Shown here one piece after another: positions 7,626-16,103 of a stretch of 64,000 nucleotides of DNA. The notes under the pieces were generated by a model. It worked only from the letters and a program-made list of their open reading frames with translations. It was not told the DNA's origin and searched no databases. Numbering within the stretch: the stretch's first letter is position 1; every line of letters begins with the position of its first letter. The stretch spans positions 3,221,001 to 3,285,000 of the forward strand of contig CP011265.1 of assembly GCA_000972765.1 (NCBI GenBank), given 5' to 3'. Origin of the DNA: Verrucomicrobia bacterium IMCC26134 (GTDB lineage Bacteria > Verrucomicrobiota > Verrucomicrobiia > Opitutales > Opitutaceae). Made by a program: the position numbers and the translations under genes.

Positions 7626-10112
7626 ATGATCGTTCGTCTCCGTTTACTCGCCGCCCTCGTCTCAGCCTTTCTAGTGTCTGGCCATCTCGCTCCGCTACAG
7701 GCTCGCTCACTGGTTACAAATGGCGGTTTCGAAAAGGGAACGGAGGGCTGGAGTTTGTTTACGCCTGCAAATGCTCAAAACGCCGCGCCAGAGTTAAAGA
7801 TCGTCACCAGCGGAGCGCGCTCAGGTAAAAATTTCCTCCGTCTCACCTCTTTATCCTCCGCCCGCTTCGCGGCCGCCCACGCGCCCGTCGCCATCACCGG
7901 GGGAAAACTTTATCGCTTGTCGGTCTGGTTCAAGGCAGCCCCCGACGTCGATTCCTCCGTCGGCCCGGTTGTCCGCGTCATCTTCCGCAAGGCCTCGACG
8001 TCCGAGGTCGAGACTTCCGTCTACCTTGACTTCGAGAGCCGTGTTTCGGTCGGTGTCCCCCCCTCGCTCCCCCGGTCTCCAGCACTCCCCATCGTGTGGA
8101 AAAAAATCGATGCGGTCATCGAGGCTCCCGCCAACGCCGCCACCGTCAGCCCCGCCTTGTTCGCCTGGGGCACCCGCGGCTCGCTCGACTTCGACGACTT
8201 CATCATGGAATCCGTCCCTTCCTCCACCCCCCTTTCCGTCGTCAGCATCGATCCCGAAGCCCGTGAATCACAATCCCTCCCGCCGCTCTTCGCCGAGCGC
8301 GTGCGCGAAGTGGCCGCGATGCTCACCGCCCGACCGACCAATGTCGCCCCTCCGTGGACGGACCGCCCTTACTGGGAACGCGTCGAGCGTATGCCCGCCG
8401 CCGCTGAACTCCTCAAGTCCGCCGCCGAACTGCTCGGCACCGAGCCTCCGGTCCTCACCGAGGAGTTGTTCAACGATTTCTCCATCACCGGCAATCGCCG
8501 TCCCTACGAGGTGCCATACGGCATCCGCACCAGCCGTCTCGTCACTCTAGTGCTCGCCGAGTGCGTCGCCCCCGAACAGGTCAGGCTCGACCAAATCGTC
8601 AAAGAGTTGGACGGCATCATGGACGAGCCCACCTGGTCCGTCCCCGCCCATGTCAAACGTTATCCCGACTGGCACGCAGCCCGCGAATTCATCGATCTCG
8701 CCGCCAGCGCGCGCGGTTGGACGCTTTCAAACATAGACTGGCTCCTCGCCGACCGCCTCCCCGCCGCCACCCGCGCCCGCATTCGCAAGGAGGTCGGCGA
8801 GCGCATTCTCCGTCCTTGGATCACGCGCATCCGCGCGGGCAACTCGGGGCACTTTTGGTGGATGAAGGTCCCCATGAACTGGAGCGCGGTGTGCAACTCC
8901 GGCGTGCTCGGCTCCGCCCTTCTCCTGATTGAAGATCCCAGGGAGCGCGCCGAATACTTGGTCGCTTGGGAGCAGCTCAATCCTTTCTTTTTGGCCGGCT
9001 TCACCCCCGACGGCTACTGCGCCGAGGGCGTCGGTTATTGGGGCTACGGTTTCGGCCACTTCGTCATCGCCAGCGAACTAGTTAAACATGTCACCGGAGG
9101 CCGCGTCGATTCGCTAGCCAACGATCAGGTGCGACGCATCATGGCCTACGGACCCGGCTTTGAGATCGATAACCGGCAATTTCCAGCCTTTAGCGACACC
9201 GCCTTGGGCACCAAGCCGGATCTGCACCTGCTCGATTTTGCTGCGGTGCGTTTCGGCATCGGCAAGGTTCGCGGTCAGCCCACGCTCAAGGCCTCCTCCA
9301 TTCTCGGTGGCAGGATGCACGTGGCCCTTTTCGACCTCGCCATGGACCGGGCTATGGTCGCCGGCGACGTCCAACACGAACTCCCCTCGCGCACCTGGTT
9401 TCCAGATGGTGGTGCGCTGATATGTCGCGGCGCCCAGCCAGGCCGGGGCCTCTCGGTCGCGCTTAAGGGGGGCCACAACAACGAGCCTCACAATCACAAC
9501 GACCTCGGCTCCTTCGTCGTCGTCGCGGACGGTCAGGTCGCCCTGCCCGAGCTCGGCAAGGACGACTACGTCCGCGAGACTTTCGGCCCGCAGCGCTACA
9601 CCAGCGGCGTGATGAATTCCTTCGGCCACTCCGTGCCACGCGTGGCCGGCAAGCTCCAGTCCACTGGCGAGAAAGCCAGAGCCGTGACCGTCCGCACCGA
9701 GTTCACCCCTGAGCGCGACCTCTGGGAAATCGACCTAACCTCCGCCTACGCCGTGCCAGAGCTGACCCGTATCACCCGCACGTTCATTTTTGACCGCGCC
9801 GGCGTTGGGTCCCTTGAAATCATAGACCAGGCCAAGTTTACCTCGCCACAGGCTTTCGGCGTAGCCTTCTCCCTCCTTCCCGCCCAACGCTGGGTCGCGG
9901 ACGGTGACAACGGATACCTCGTCGAGGGCGACGCCGGCCGCGTCCGCGTGGTCGTCACGTCCGCCGTCGACCTAATCCGCGGTGAAGAGCCCATCCGCGG
10001 CATCGTTCCAGACCTGCCGCCTAAGGGACTGCGAGTCGGCTTCGACCTTGCCCGTCCCGCCTCGGCCGTCCGTATCCGCACACTAATTACACCCGCTCCG
10101 GCCGTTCCCTGA
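7626..10112 (+). CDS. Heparinase II/III-family polysaccharide lyase with N-terminal CBM-like domain
   Basis: This 828-residue secreted enzyme has a signal peptide to about residue 27, a CBM4/9-like sandwich (SLVTNGGFEKGTEGW to GSLDFDDFIME, about 28-200), an alpha/alpha toroid (about 240-560) and a C-terminal beta-sandwich. Around residue 615 is GGHNNEPHNHNDLGSFVV, the conserved His/Asn block of the heparinase_II_III fold. Related families (PL12, PL15, PL17, PL21) cut uronic-acid polysaccharides by beta-elimination. The substrate cannot be read from sequence; the neighbouring sulfatases and PL8 enzyme favour a sulfated uronate-containing glycan. The start is preceded by a C-rich run instead of a Shine-Dalgarno sequence. 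Confidence 0.8.
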   Translation: MIVRLRLLAALVSAFLVSGHLAPLQARSLVTNGGFEKGTEGWSLFTPANAQNAAPELKIVTSGARSGKNFLRLTSLSSARFAAAHAPVAITGGKLYRLSVWFKAAPDVDSSVGPVVRVIFRKASTSEVETSVYLDFESRVSVGVPPSLPRSPALPIVWKKIDAVIEAPANAATVSPALFAWGTRGSLDFDDFIMESVPSSTPLSVVSIDPEARESQSLPPLFAERVREVAAMLTARPTNVAPPWTDRPYWERVERMPAAAELLKSAAELLGTEPPVLTEELFNDFSITGNRRPYEVPYGIRTSRLVTLVLAECVAPEQVRLDQIVKELDGIMDEPTWSVPAHVKRYPDWHAAREFIDLAASARGWTLSNIDWLLADRLPAATRARIRKEVGERILRPWITRIRAGNSGHFWWMKVPMNWSAVCNSGVLGSALLLIEDPRERAEYLVAWEQLNPFFLAGFTPDGYCAEGVGYWGYGFGHFVIASELVKHVTGGRVDSLANDQVRRIMAYGPGFEIDNRQFPAFSDTALGTKPDLHLLDFAAVRFGIGKVRGQPTLKASSILGGRMHVALFDLAMDRAMVAGDVQHELPSRTWFPDGGALICRGAQPGRGLSVALKGGHNNEPHNHNDLGSFVVVADGQVALPELGKDDYVRETFGPQRYTSGVMNSFGHSVPRVAGKLQSTGEKARAVTVRTEFTPERDLWEIDLTSAYAVPELTRITRTFIFDRAGVGSLEIIDQAKFTSPQAFGVAFSLLPAQRWVADGDNGYLVEGDAGRVRVVVTSAVDLIRGEEPIRGIVPDLPPKGLRVGFDLARPASAVRIRTLITPAPAVP

Positions 10113-10136
10113 TCCAAACGCAACCTCCCGTTTCCC

Positions 10137-11699
10137 ATGATCTCGACCGCCCTAGGCTCCCTGCCGTGTCCGCAGTCCCGTGAAAAACGCGACCCCCGCG
10201 TGCTTCCGTGGCGCTTCGTCCGCCAGTCGGTCTACCGGCCCGCCTTCGATCCCCGCACGCAGCTGATCCTGGCCGAGATTGTCCCCGCCCGGGTCAACGA
10301 TCTCGACACCATGCATCCGGTGATCGGCCCCGGAACCACTGAATGGCAGCTGGCCGACGGCTGCTTCAAGCTGCGTGGCGGCGACGCCGGTTCCGGCCGC
10401 TGGATGTATGCCTTCAATGCCTTCTCCTGCCACGAGCTCACGCTGGGCAGGGTTCCGGTGGGAGCCTCGGTCTTCTGGAGCGCGCTCGCCGCCGATGACG
10501 AGGTCTCGCTCACGCTGGAGCTGCGTCGCACCGGACTGGATACATGGGCCTTCGAGTTGTCCGGCGTGGCCGGCGACTCGGTCTTGATCCGGCGCAGCGC
10601 CGTCCTCTCCGCCGGCAACGCCGCCGCTCTCGAACGTGTCATTCTTCAGGGCCAGGGATCCGGCATCATGGTTTTTGCCCAGTTCGGCGACACCCTTCCC
10701 CGCCACGTGCTCAGCGCGGATTATCCGGCCGCGCTCGATTTTCGCCGCGTCCGGCTCGCGCAAAACACCCAGGTCGTCGTCGGCGCTGTCGTCCCGCCGC
10801 AAGTTGCCGAGCCGGTCTGCCTGCGCGCCGTGCGCCACTATTTCAGCGCCGGAATCGGCATCGCGGATATCCGCGCCATCACAACGCCGGACGGCCTTCC
10901 TCTGGTGGAGCGCAACCGCGTCTTCGTCACCGCCTCCCTACGCGGACGCGGGTTGCCGCATTCGCTTCAGGGCGTGCTCAGCTTTGACCCCAGCCTCTGC
11001 GACCTGCGGCTGGAGGGCGTGATCGTCTTCGACTGCGACGACGGTTGCTGGCGCAACGAGATCGCGTCCCATCTCATGCACGATCCCGCCACCGGCGATT
11101 GGTTCGGATTGACCACCGGGTTTTCCGGCTTCGGCGACGATCCGCCGACCGCCAAGCTGATCCGCTCCTTCCGCACCCGGCGCGATCCGCGTTTTGGTTT
11201 CACCGTCATCCCCGCCAGCCCGTCCGGCATCGTCGGTGATTACGAAGATCCGGCCCTTTACCGGGACGCCGCCACCGGCAAATGGCGGCTCGCCGTCTGC
11301 ATCGGCCAAAAGCCGCTCTACCACGCCATGCTCTTCGAGTCCGATCACCCGGATCGCGATTTCCAGCATGTAGCCGGCCCCACCGCACCCGACGCCACCG
11401 GCATGCAGATCCTGAACCTTCACGGCCGACCGGTGGTTCTTTACGGCAGCGCCGAGCGCTGCCTCCACGTCGCGTCCGCCGAGGACCTTTCACTGCTCGA
11501 GACCATCCAGATGGATCTTCCGCCATGGCGCGAAGGCTCCGGTTCCCGCGTTTGGCCTGCAGTCATTCCTCTGCCCGCCGGGTCTTTAGTGCCGGCCGTG
11601 ATGCTTACGATGGACAGGCTCAACCATCCCGACATCCCGCACCACACCTGGACTTACGGCTCGGTATACTTTTACCACGCCGTGTCCGTATCGGCCTGA
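10137..11699 (+). CDS. Putative five-bladed beta-propeller glycosidase-like protein, cytoplasmic
   Basis: The product has 520 residues and no signal peptide, which is unusual among its secreted neighbours. The C-terminal half has blades with short sequences typical of the GH43/GH32/GH117/GH130 propellers: MHDPATGDWFGLTTG, GDYEDPALYRDAATGKWRL and a Trp-rich final blade. The N-terminal 250 residues look like a beta-sandwich (LRGGDAGSGRWMYAFNAF). I cannot assign a known family or name the catalytic acids with confidence. Its position between a lyase and a sugar transporter suggests intracellular processing of an imported oligosaccharide. It could also be a non-catalytic propeller. Confidence 0.5.
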   Translation: MISTALGSLPCPQSREKRDPRVLPWRFVRQSVYRPAFDPRTQLILAEIVPARVNDLDTMHPVIGPGTTEWQLADGCFKLRGGDAGSGRWMYAFNAFSCHELTLGRVPVGASVFWSALAADDEVSLTLELRRTGLDTWAFELSGVAGDSVLIRRSAVLSAGNAAALERVILQGQGSGIMVFAQFGDTLPRHVLSADYPAALDFRRVRLAQNTQVVVGAVVPPQVAEPVCLRAVRHYFSAGIGIADIRAITTPDGLPLVERNRVFVTASLRGRGLPHSLQGVLSFDPSLCDLRLEGVIVFDCDDGCWRNEIASHLMHDPATGDWFGLTTGFSGFGDDPPTAKLIRSFRTRRDPRFGFTVIPASPSGIVGDYEDPALYRDAATGKWRLAVCIGQKPLYHAMLFESDHPDRDFQHVAGPTAPDATGMQILNLHGRPVVLYGSAERCLHVASAEDLSLLETIQMDLPPWREGSGSRVWPAVIPLPAGSLVPAVMLTMDRLNHPDIPHHTWTYGSVYFYHAVSVSA

Positions 11700-11731
11700 T
11701 TCGGCCGACTACGGCTTCGTCTGTTTCCGCC

Positions 11732-13147
11732 ATGTCTCCACCTTTGCAGGATGCGCCTGCCTCCGTTCCTGCGGACGTAACGGCCACCGCGTCCCCCGCA
11801 CGCCAATGGACGGCCGGGACGCTGGTTTATTCCGCCGCCGGCATGGTCGTGCTCTTTTGCTGGCTTCTTTGGGGCGACTTTGCCTGGCAGATAAAGGAAC
11901 GTGCGGCCATACCGGTAGCGCAGCTGATGCTCAGGCAGCTTGAAGCAAGCGACTTTGTCGTAGGTTTGCTCGTGGGCTCCATTCCAGCCGCCATCGGTTT
12001 TATCATCACGCCGGTCATCAGCGTCGCGTCTGATCGTCATCGTGGCCGGCACGGGCGGCGTATCCCATACTTGCTCGTCCCCACACCGTTCATCGCGCTC
12101 GGGATGGTTGGAATGGCATTCACTCCGCAGCTTGGATCATGGCTCCATACCGTGCTTGGTGATCGCGCGCCTAGCCTGATCGTTTCCCGTCTCATTATAT
12201 TTAGCTTTTTCTGGGGGCTCTTTGAGATTTTCAGCACCATCGCAAACTCAGTCTTTGGCGGCCTGATCAACGATGTCGTGCCCGCCGCCTGGATCGGGCG
12301 ATTCTTCGGCTTTTTTCGCGCGGTGAGCCTGACGGCAGGAATCATCTTCAACTATTGGCTCATCGGCCACGCCGAGGAGCATTTCACCGCCATCTTCCTC
12401 GGCATCGGCCTGCTATACGGCATCGGCTTCACGCTCATGTGCCTGAATGTGCGCGAGGGCGAATATGCGCCAGCTCCGGTCACGCCTCCGGCCAGTCTGC
12501 GCAAGCGGATCTTTGGCGCGGTGAAAAGCTACGCGCGAGAGTGCTTCGCGAATCCATTTTATCTATGGGTCTTCGCCGCTATCACCTTCGGCAGCCAGGC
12601 TCAGGGCCCGGTCAATGCCTTCAGCGTCTACTACGCCAAGAGCCTCGGCATGCCGATGAAGGACTATGGCGTCTTGATCGTGATCACCTATTCTGTGTCG
12701 CTCGTGCTTTCGTTTTTTCTGGGGTGGCTTGCCGACAAGTTCCACCCGCTCCGCCTGGGAATGATCGCAGTGGGACTTTACGCGATCGTGCTGCTTACAG
12801 GTGGTTTCATCGCCACCGACACACGCAGCTTCAGCATCATCTTGGTGGCGCACGGCATCCTGAACGGGATCTTTATCACCGGCACCGCCTCGCTCGCGCA
12901 GAGACTTTTTCCGAGAGAGAAATTCGCCCAGTTCGCCTCCGCCGCCGGTCTCGCCGGAGCTCTCGTCCACATGATTTTCCCTCCCGCCGTGGGCTACTTG
13001 CTCGACTCATCTGGCAACATCTATCGTTACACCTTCATCATCAGCGGGGCGATGTCCTTGCTCAGGCTGGTGTGTTTCATAGAGGTCTACCGCCGCTTCC
13101 GCCGCCTCGGCGGGATAAACGGTTATCGTCCCCCCGGTGAGAACTGA
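11732..13147 (+). CDS. MFS / GPH-type sugar transporter
   Basis: This 471-residue inner-membrane transporter has about 12 predicted membrane helices. The loop between helices 2 and 3 reads SDRHRGRHGRRIPYL, the SDR-R-GRR-P signature of the GPH/SLC45-like branch of the major facilitator superfamily, whose members bring sugars in with a cation. The ATG at 11732 is chosen because the frame upstream overlaps the previous gene. It is the last gene of the plus-strand run and converges with the first sulfatase gene with an 18-nt gap and no obvious terminator. It probably imports the mono- or oligosaccharide released by the locus. Confidence 0.82.
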   Translation: MSPPLQDAPASVPADVTATASPARQWTAGTLVYSAAGMVVLFCWLLWGDFAWQIKERAAIPVAQLMLRQLEASDFVVGLLVGSIPAAIGFIITPVISVASDRHRGRHGRRIPYLLVPTPFIALGMVGMAFTPQLGSWLHTVLGDRAPSLIVSRLIIFSFFWGLFEIFSTIANSVFGGLINDVVPAAWIGRFFGFFRAVSLTAGIIFNYWLIGHAEEHFTAIFLGIGLLYGIGFTLMCLNVREGEYAPAPVTPPASLRKRIFGAVKSYARECFANPFYLWVFAAITFGSQAQGPVNAFSVYYAKSLGMPMKDYGVLIVITYSVSLVLSFFLGWLADKFHPLRLGMIAVGLYAIVLLTGGFIATDTRSFSIILVAHGILNGIFITGTASLAQRLFPREKFAQFASAAGLAGALVHMIFPPAVGYLLDSSGNIYRYTFIISGAMSLLRLVCFIEVYRRFRRLGGINGYRPPGEN

Positions 13148-13165
13148 GGCTATAGCCGTCGAAAG

Positions 13166-14572
13166 CTACTTGGTCGTCGCTTTCCAAGCCGGGCGCGCGG
13201 CCGCCGCGATGGCGGCGTCTTGCTCGTGCATCTTAGTCTTTAGGCGTTCCACAAGATCAGACCGTGCAGCGGCGAGGTTGGTCGTCTCGCCTAGATCGTC
13301 GGCCAAGTTGAAGAGGAGGATTTCCGGCTTCGCAGGGGCTTTATCTGCTGGTTTGGGGTCGGGGTTACGCACCAGCAATTTCCAGTCTCCCTCGCGGATG
13401 CCTTCGAGCCGTCCCCGCATCGTGTAGTAGAGAAAATCTTCCCTCACCGACTTCGCTTCGCCGGTCAGAAGTTTCGAAATATCCAAACCGTCGATTTCGC
13501 GGTCGTGGGGCAGCGGCGTCTCGGTGAGGGCCGCCATGGTAGGCAGAATATCCAAGGTGGAAGCGAGCGCGCCGCACTTCGTCCCGGCCGGGACGCGGCC
13601 CGGGGCCCAAACGATGCAGGGCACGCGATGGCCACCCTCAAAGACACTGGTCTTGCCGCCGCGCAGCGGGCCGGCGGAACCACCGTGATGCTTAAACGTC
13701 AGCCACGGGCCGTTGTCGCTGGTGAAGATCACATAGGTGCTCTCCGCCAGCTTGAGCTCGCGGAGTTTTTCAAAGAGGCGGCCCACCTCGGTATCGAGGT
13801 GCTCGATGGTGTTTATGTAGGCATGCTTTGGATTCGGGTCGCGGACATCGTCCGGCACATAAAGCGGGATGTGCGGCATCGAGTAGGGCAGATAAATAAA
13901 AAAGGGCCGCGTCCAGTTCTTCTCCACGAAGCCGATGGCCTTATCCGTGCAGCGCCGGGTGATGGTGCGTTGATCCACGGGAAGCTCGATGATTTTACCG
14001 TCCTCCATGAGCGGCGTCTTCCACTTGGTTAGAGTTGATTCCGGATCGTTCCAAAGGGCGTCCATTCCCGCCACGCCGCCGGGCGGTTTCCCTTTGTTGT
14101 CGGGATAATTCATGTCGTTGGAATACGGGATGCCGTAGTAGGTATCGAAGCCGTTGGCGGTCGGCAGCGTCTCCGGCTGATCTCCGAGGTGCCATTTTCC
14201 AAAACAGGCGGTCGCGTAACCAAGTTTTTTGAAGTGATCGGCGAGGGTGTATTCGGCCGGATTCAGCCCCTTTTGCGAATCGGGATAAAGCACTCCCTCG
14301 TGCATGCCGATCCGTTTGGGATAGGAACCGGTCAACAACGCCGCGCGAGAGGGCGAGCAGACCGACGAGGCGACCACGAAACTGGTGAACTTCCGGCCCT
14401 CGGCGGCGAGCCGATCTAGATTTGGAGTGCGAATGGTGGTGGAGCCAAAACCCCCGAGATCCCCGTAGCCGAGATCATCCGCCAAAATCACGATGACGTT
14501 CGGCGGAGGCGCGGCGAATACACGCGGCAGCGCCGACAGCAAAAAGGCGCAGATGAGGAGAAGCCGTTTCAT
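13166..14572 (-). CDS. Secreted sulfatase (type I, formylglycine-dependent)
   Basis: This 468-residue arylsulfatase-family enzyme would remove sulfate esters from a polysaccharide. It has a signal peptide (MKRLLLICAFLLSALPRVFA), the metal-binding start ILADDLGYGDLGGFG, and the signature VCSPSRAALLTG near residue 70, in which the Cys of C-x-P-S-R becomes formylglycine. Downstream blocks (FGKWHLGD, SDNGPW and HHGGSAGPLRGGKTS) match the family. Maturation needs a formylglycine-generating enzyme or anSME, neither of which is encoded here. It follows the second sulfatase gene by 22 nt on the same strand and probably shares its transcript. Confidence 0.93.
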   Translation of the reverse strand: MKRLLLICAFLLSALPRVFAAPPPNVIVILADDLGYGDLGGFGSTTIRTPNLDRLAAEGRKFTSFVVASSVCSPSRAALLTGSYPKRIGMHEGVLYPDSQKGLNPAEYTLADHFKKLGYATACFGKWHLGDQPETLPTANGFDTYYGIPYSNDMNYPDNKGKPPGGVAGMDALWNDPESTLTKWKTPLMEDGKIIELPVDQRTITRRCTDKAIGFVEKNWTRPFFIYLPYSMPHIPLYVPDDVRDPNPKHAYINTIEHLDTEVGRLFEKLRELKLAESTYVIFTSDNGPWLTFKHHGGSAGPLRGGKTSVFEGGHRVPCIVWAPGRVPAGTKCGALASTLDILPTMAALTETPLPHDREIDGLDISKLLTGEAKSVREDFLYYTMRGRLEGIREGDWKLLVRNPDPKPADKAPAKPEILLFNLADDLGETTNLAAARSDLVERLKTKMHEQDAAIAAAARPAWKATTK

Positions 14573-14594
14573 GATTTATCAGGGATGCTCGCCT

Positions 14595-16082
14595 TTACGT
14601 CACCGGACTCCGCCGGTCGCGGATCGCCTCCAGAAGCGCGCCCATTGCGCGGACACGTTCGGGGTGTGCGGCGGCGAGGTTTACCCGCTGCCCGACGTCG
14701 GCGGAAAGGTCATACAGCTGGGGCTCGGGCGCGGTGCCCGATTCCACCGCCTTGTTGGTCACGAACGGGCCGCCCGGATACGGCGGGATGAAAACCCAGT
14801 TGGCCTCGCGGACGAGCGTGTTGGAGCCGATGCCCTCAGTCACGAGGCTGTCGCGGCCCCGGTCGGTTTTCCCCAGGATGGCGTCGGTCAGTTCGAGGCT
14901 GTCCGCCCGCTCCGCCTCGGCCAAAGGCACGCCGGCGAGGCGGGAAAAACTGGCGAGAAAATCGAGCTGGCTGAGCAACGCGTGTGATTCTCCCGGGGTC
15001 ACCCGACCGGGGGCCCACACGATTGTGGGCACTCGCGTGCCGCCATCGAAAAGACTGTATTTACCGCCGCGCAAAGGACCGCAGGGGCGATGTTCGCCGG
15101 TGAGCTCGTCGGCGCGATCCTGGTAGCCGTCGAGCAGGATAGGGCCGTTATCGCTGGAGAAAACCACCACGGTGTTTTCAGCGACGCCGAGCGCTTCAAT
15201 GTGGGCGAGCACTTCGCCGACCATCCAGTCGAGTTCCATGATGACATCCCCTCGCGCGCCTTTTGCGGACGCACCCTTGAACCGTGCCGAGGGGATGCGC
15301 GGCACGTGTGGTTGGTGCAAGGCAAGGTAGAGGAAAAAGGGGCCCGCTTGCCGGCGGGTGATAAACTCCTTCGCACGCTCCAAAAACACGTCGGTCATCG
15401 TCGCGTCGTCCCAGGTGGCGGCTTTGCCCCCGCGACAAAAACCGATGCGCGGCACGCCGTTCACAATCGTGTCGAAATGCTGCTGGTCGCCATGGCGCAG
15501 GGTAAGCAGCTCGGGATGCGAGCGCCCGGTGGGCACTTCGGGGAAGGGATTTTCTTTCCCATAAACCACTTCAAGCGGATCGTCCGGGGCGAGGTTGTGG
15601 ACGTGTCGGTCCTTTACGAATACAGAAGGCACGCGGTCGTTAGTCGCGGCCATGACAAAGGACTCGTCGAAACCGACATCGACCGGCGCGGGACGGATCT
15701 CGCCATTCCAGTCGATTTTCCCATTACCCAGGCCGATGTGCCACTTGCCGACGACGGAGGTGGCGTAGCCGGCGCGCTTGAGTGCACCCGGCAAGGTCAG
15801 CTCGTCCGGACCGATGATGATAGGCGCATCGCCATCGAGAATACGGGCACGTGGATTGCGCCAGGGATAGCTGCCGGTGAGCAGGCTATAACGCGAAGGT
15901 GTGCACGTTGCCGCCGTTGCGTAGAAGTTTGTGAAACGCACGCCTTCCGCCGCCATTTTATCAAGGTGCGGCGTAGGAATCCCGTTCGCACCGTAACACC
16001 CGAGATCGCCGAACCCCAAGTCATCGGCGTAGATGATTACGATATTCGGAGGCGCGGAGGAAGCGGTTGAGGTTGACGGCAT
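14595..16082 (-). CDS. Sulfatase (type I) without a visible signal peptide
   Basis: This 495-residue family member has the metal-binding motif YADDLGFGDLGCYG, the formylglycine signature TCTPSRYSLLTG, VVGKWHIGLG, and SSDNGPILLDGYQ with the LRGGKYSLFDGG block. Unlike its neighbour it begins MPSTSTASSAPPNIVIIY with no hydrophobic signal segment. An in-frame TGA lies 8 codons upstream of the ATG and no start codon lies between, so a longer secreted form is not possible from this sequence. It may act on imported sulfated sugars in the cytoplasm, or leave by a route I cannot see. It lies 21 nt downstream of the PL8 gene. Confidence 0.9.
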   Translation of the reverse strand: MPSTSTASSAPPNIVIIYADDLGFGDLGCYGANGIPTPHLDKMAAEGVRFTNFYATAATCTPSRYSLLTGSYPWRNPRARILDGDAPIIIGPDELTLPGALKRAGYATSVVGKWHIGLGNGKIDWNGEIRPAPVDVGFDESFVMAATNDRVPSVFVKDRHVHNLAPDDPLEVVYGKENPFPEVPTGRSHPELLTLRHGDQQHFDTIVNGVPRIGFCRGGKAATWDDATMTDVFLERAKEFITRRQAGPFFLYLALHQPHVPRIPSARFKGASAKGARGDVIMELDWMVGEVLAHIEALGVAENTVVVFSSDNGPILLDGYQDRADELTGEHRPCGPLRGGKYSLFDGGTRVPTIVWAPGRVTPGESHALLSQLDFLASFSRLAGVPLAEAERADSLELTDAILGKTDRGRDSLVTEGIGSNTLVREANWVFIPPYPGGPFVTNKAVESGTAPEPQLYDLSADVGQRVNLAAAHPERVRAMGALLEAIRDRRSPVT

Positions 16083-16103
16083 CTGAGGACGGGAACCGGG
16101 TGA

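Noticed and set aside
11282-11731. A longer, basic N-terminal extension of the MFS transporter.
   Set aside because: It overlaps the upstream propeller gene, is Arg/Pro-rich and would block membrane insertion. The ATG at 11732 gives a normal transporter start.
13148-13165. A bidirectional terminator between the convergent MFS and sulfatase genes.
   Set aside because: The gap is only 18 nt and contains no stable hairpin or T-run on either strand.
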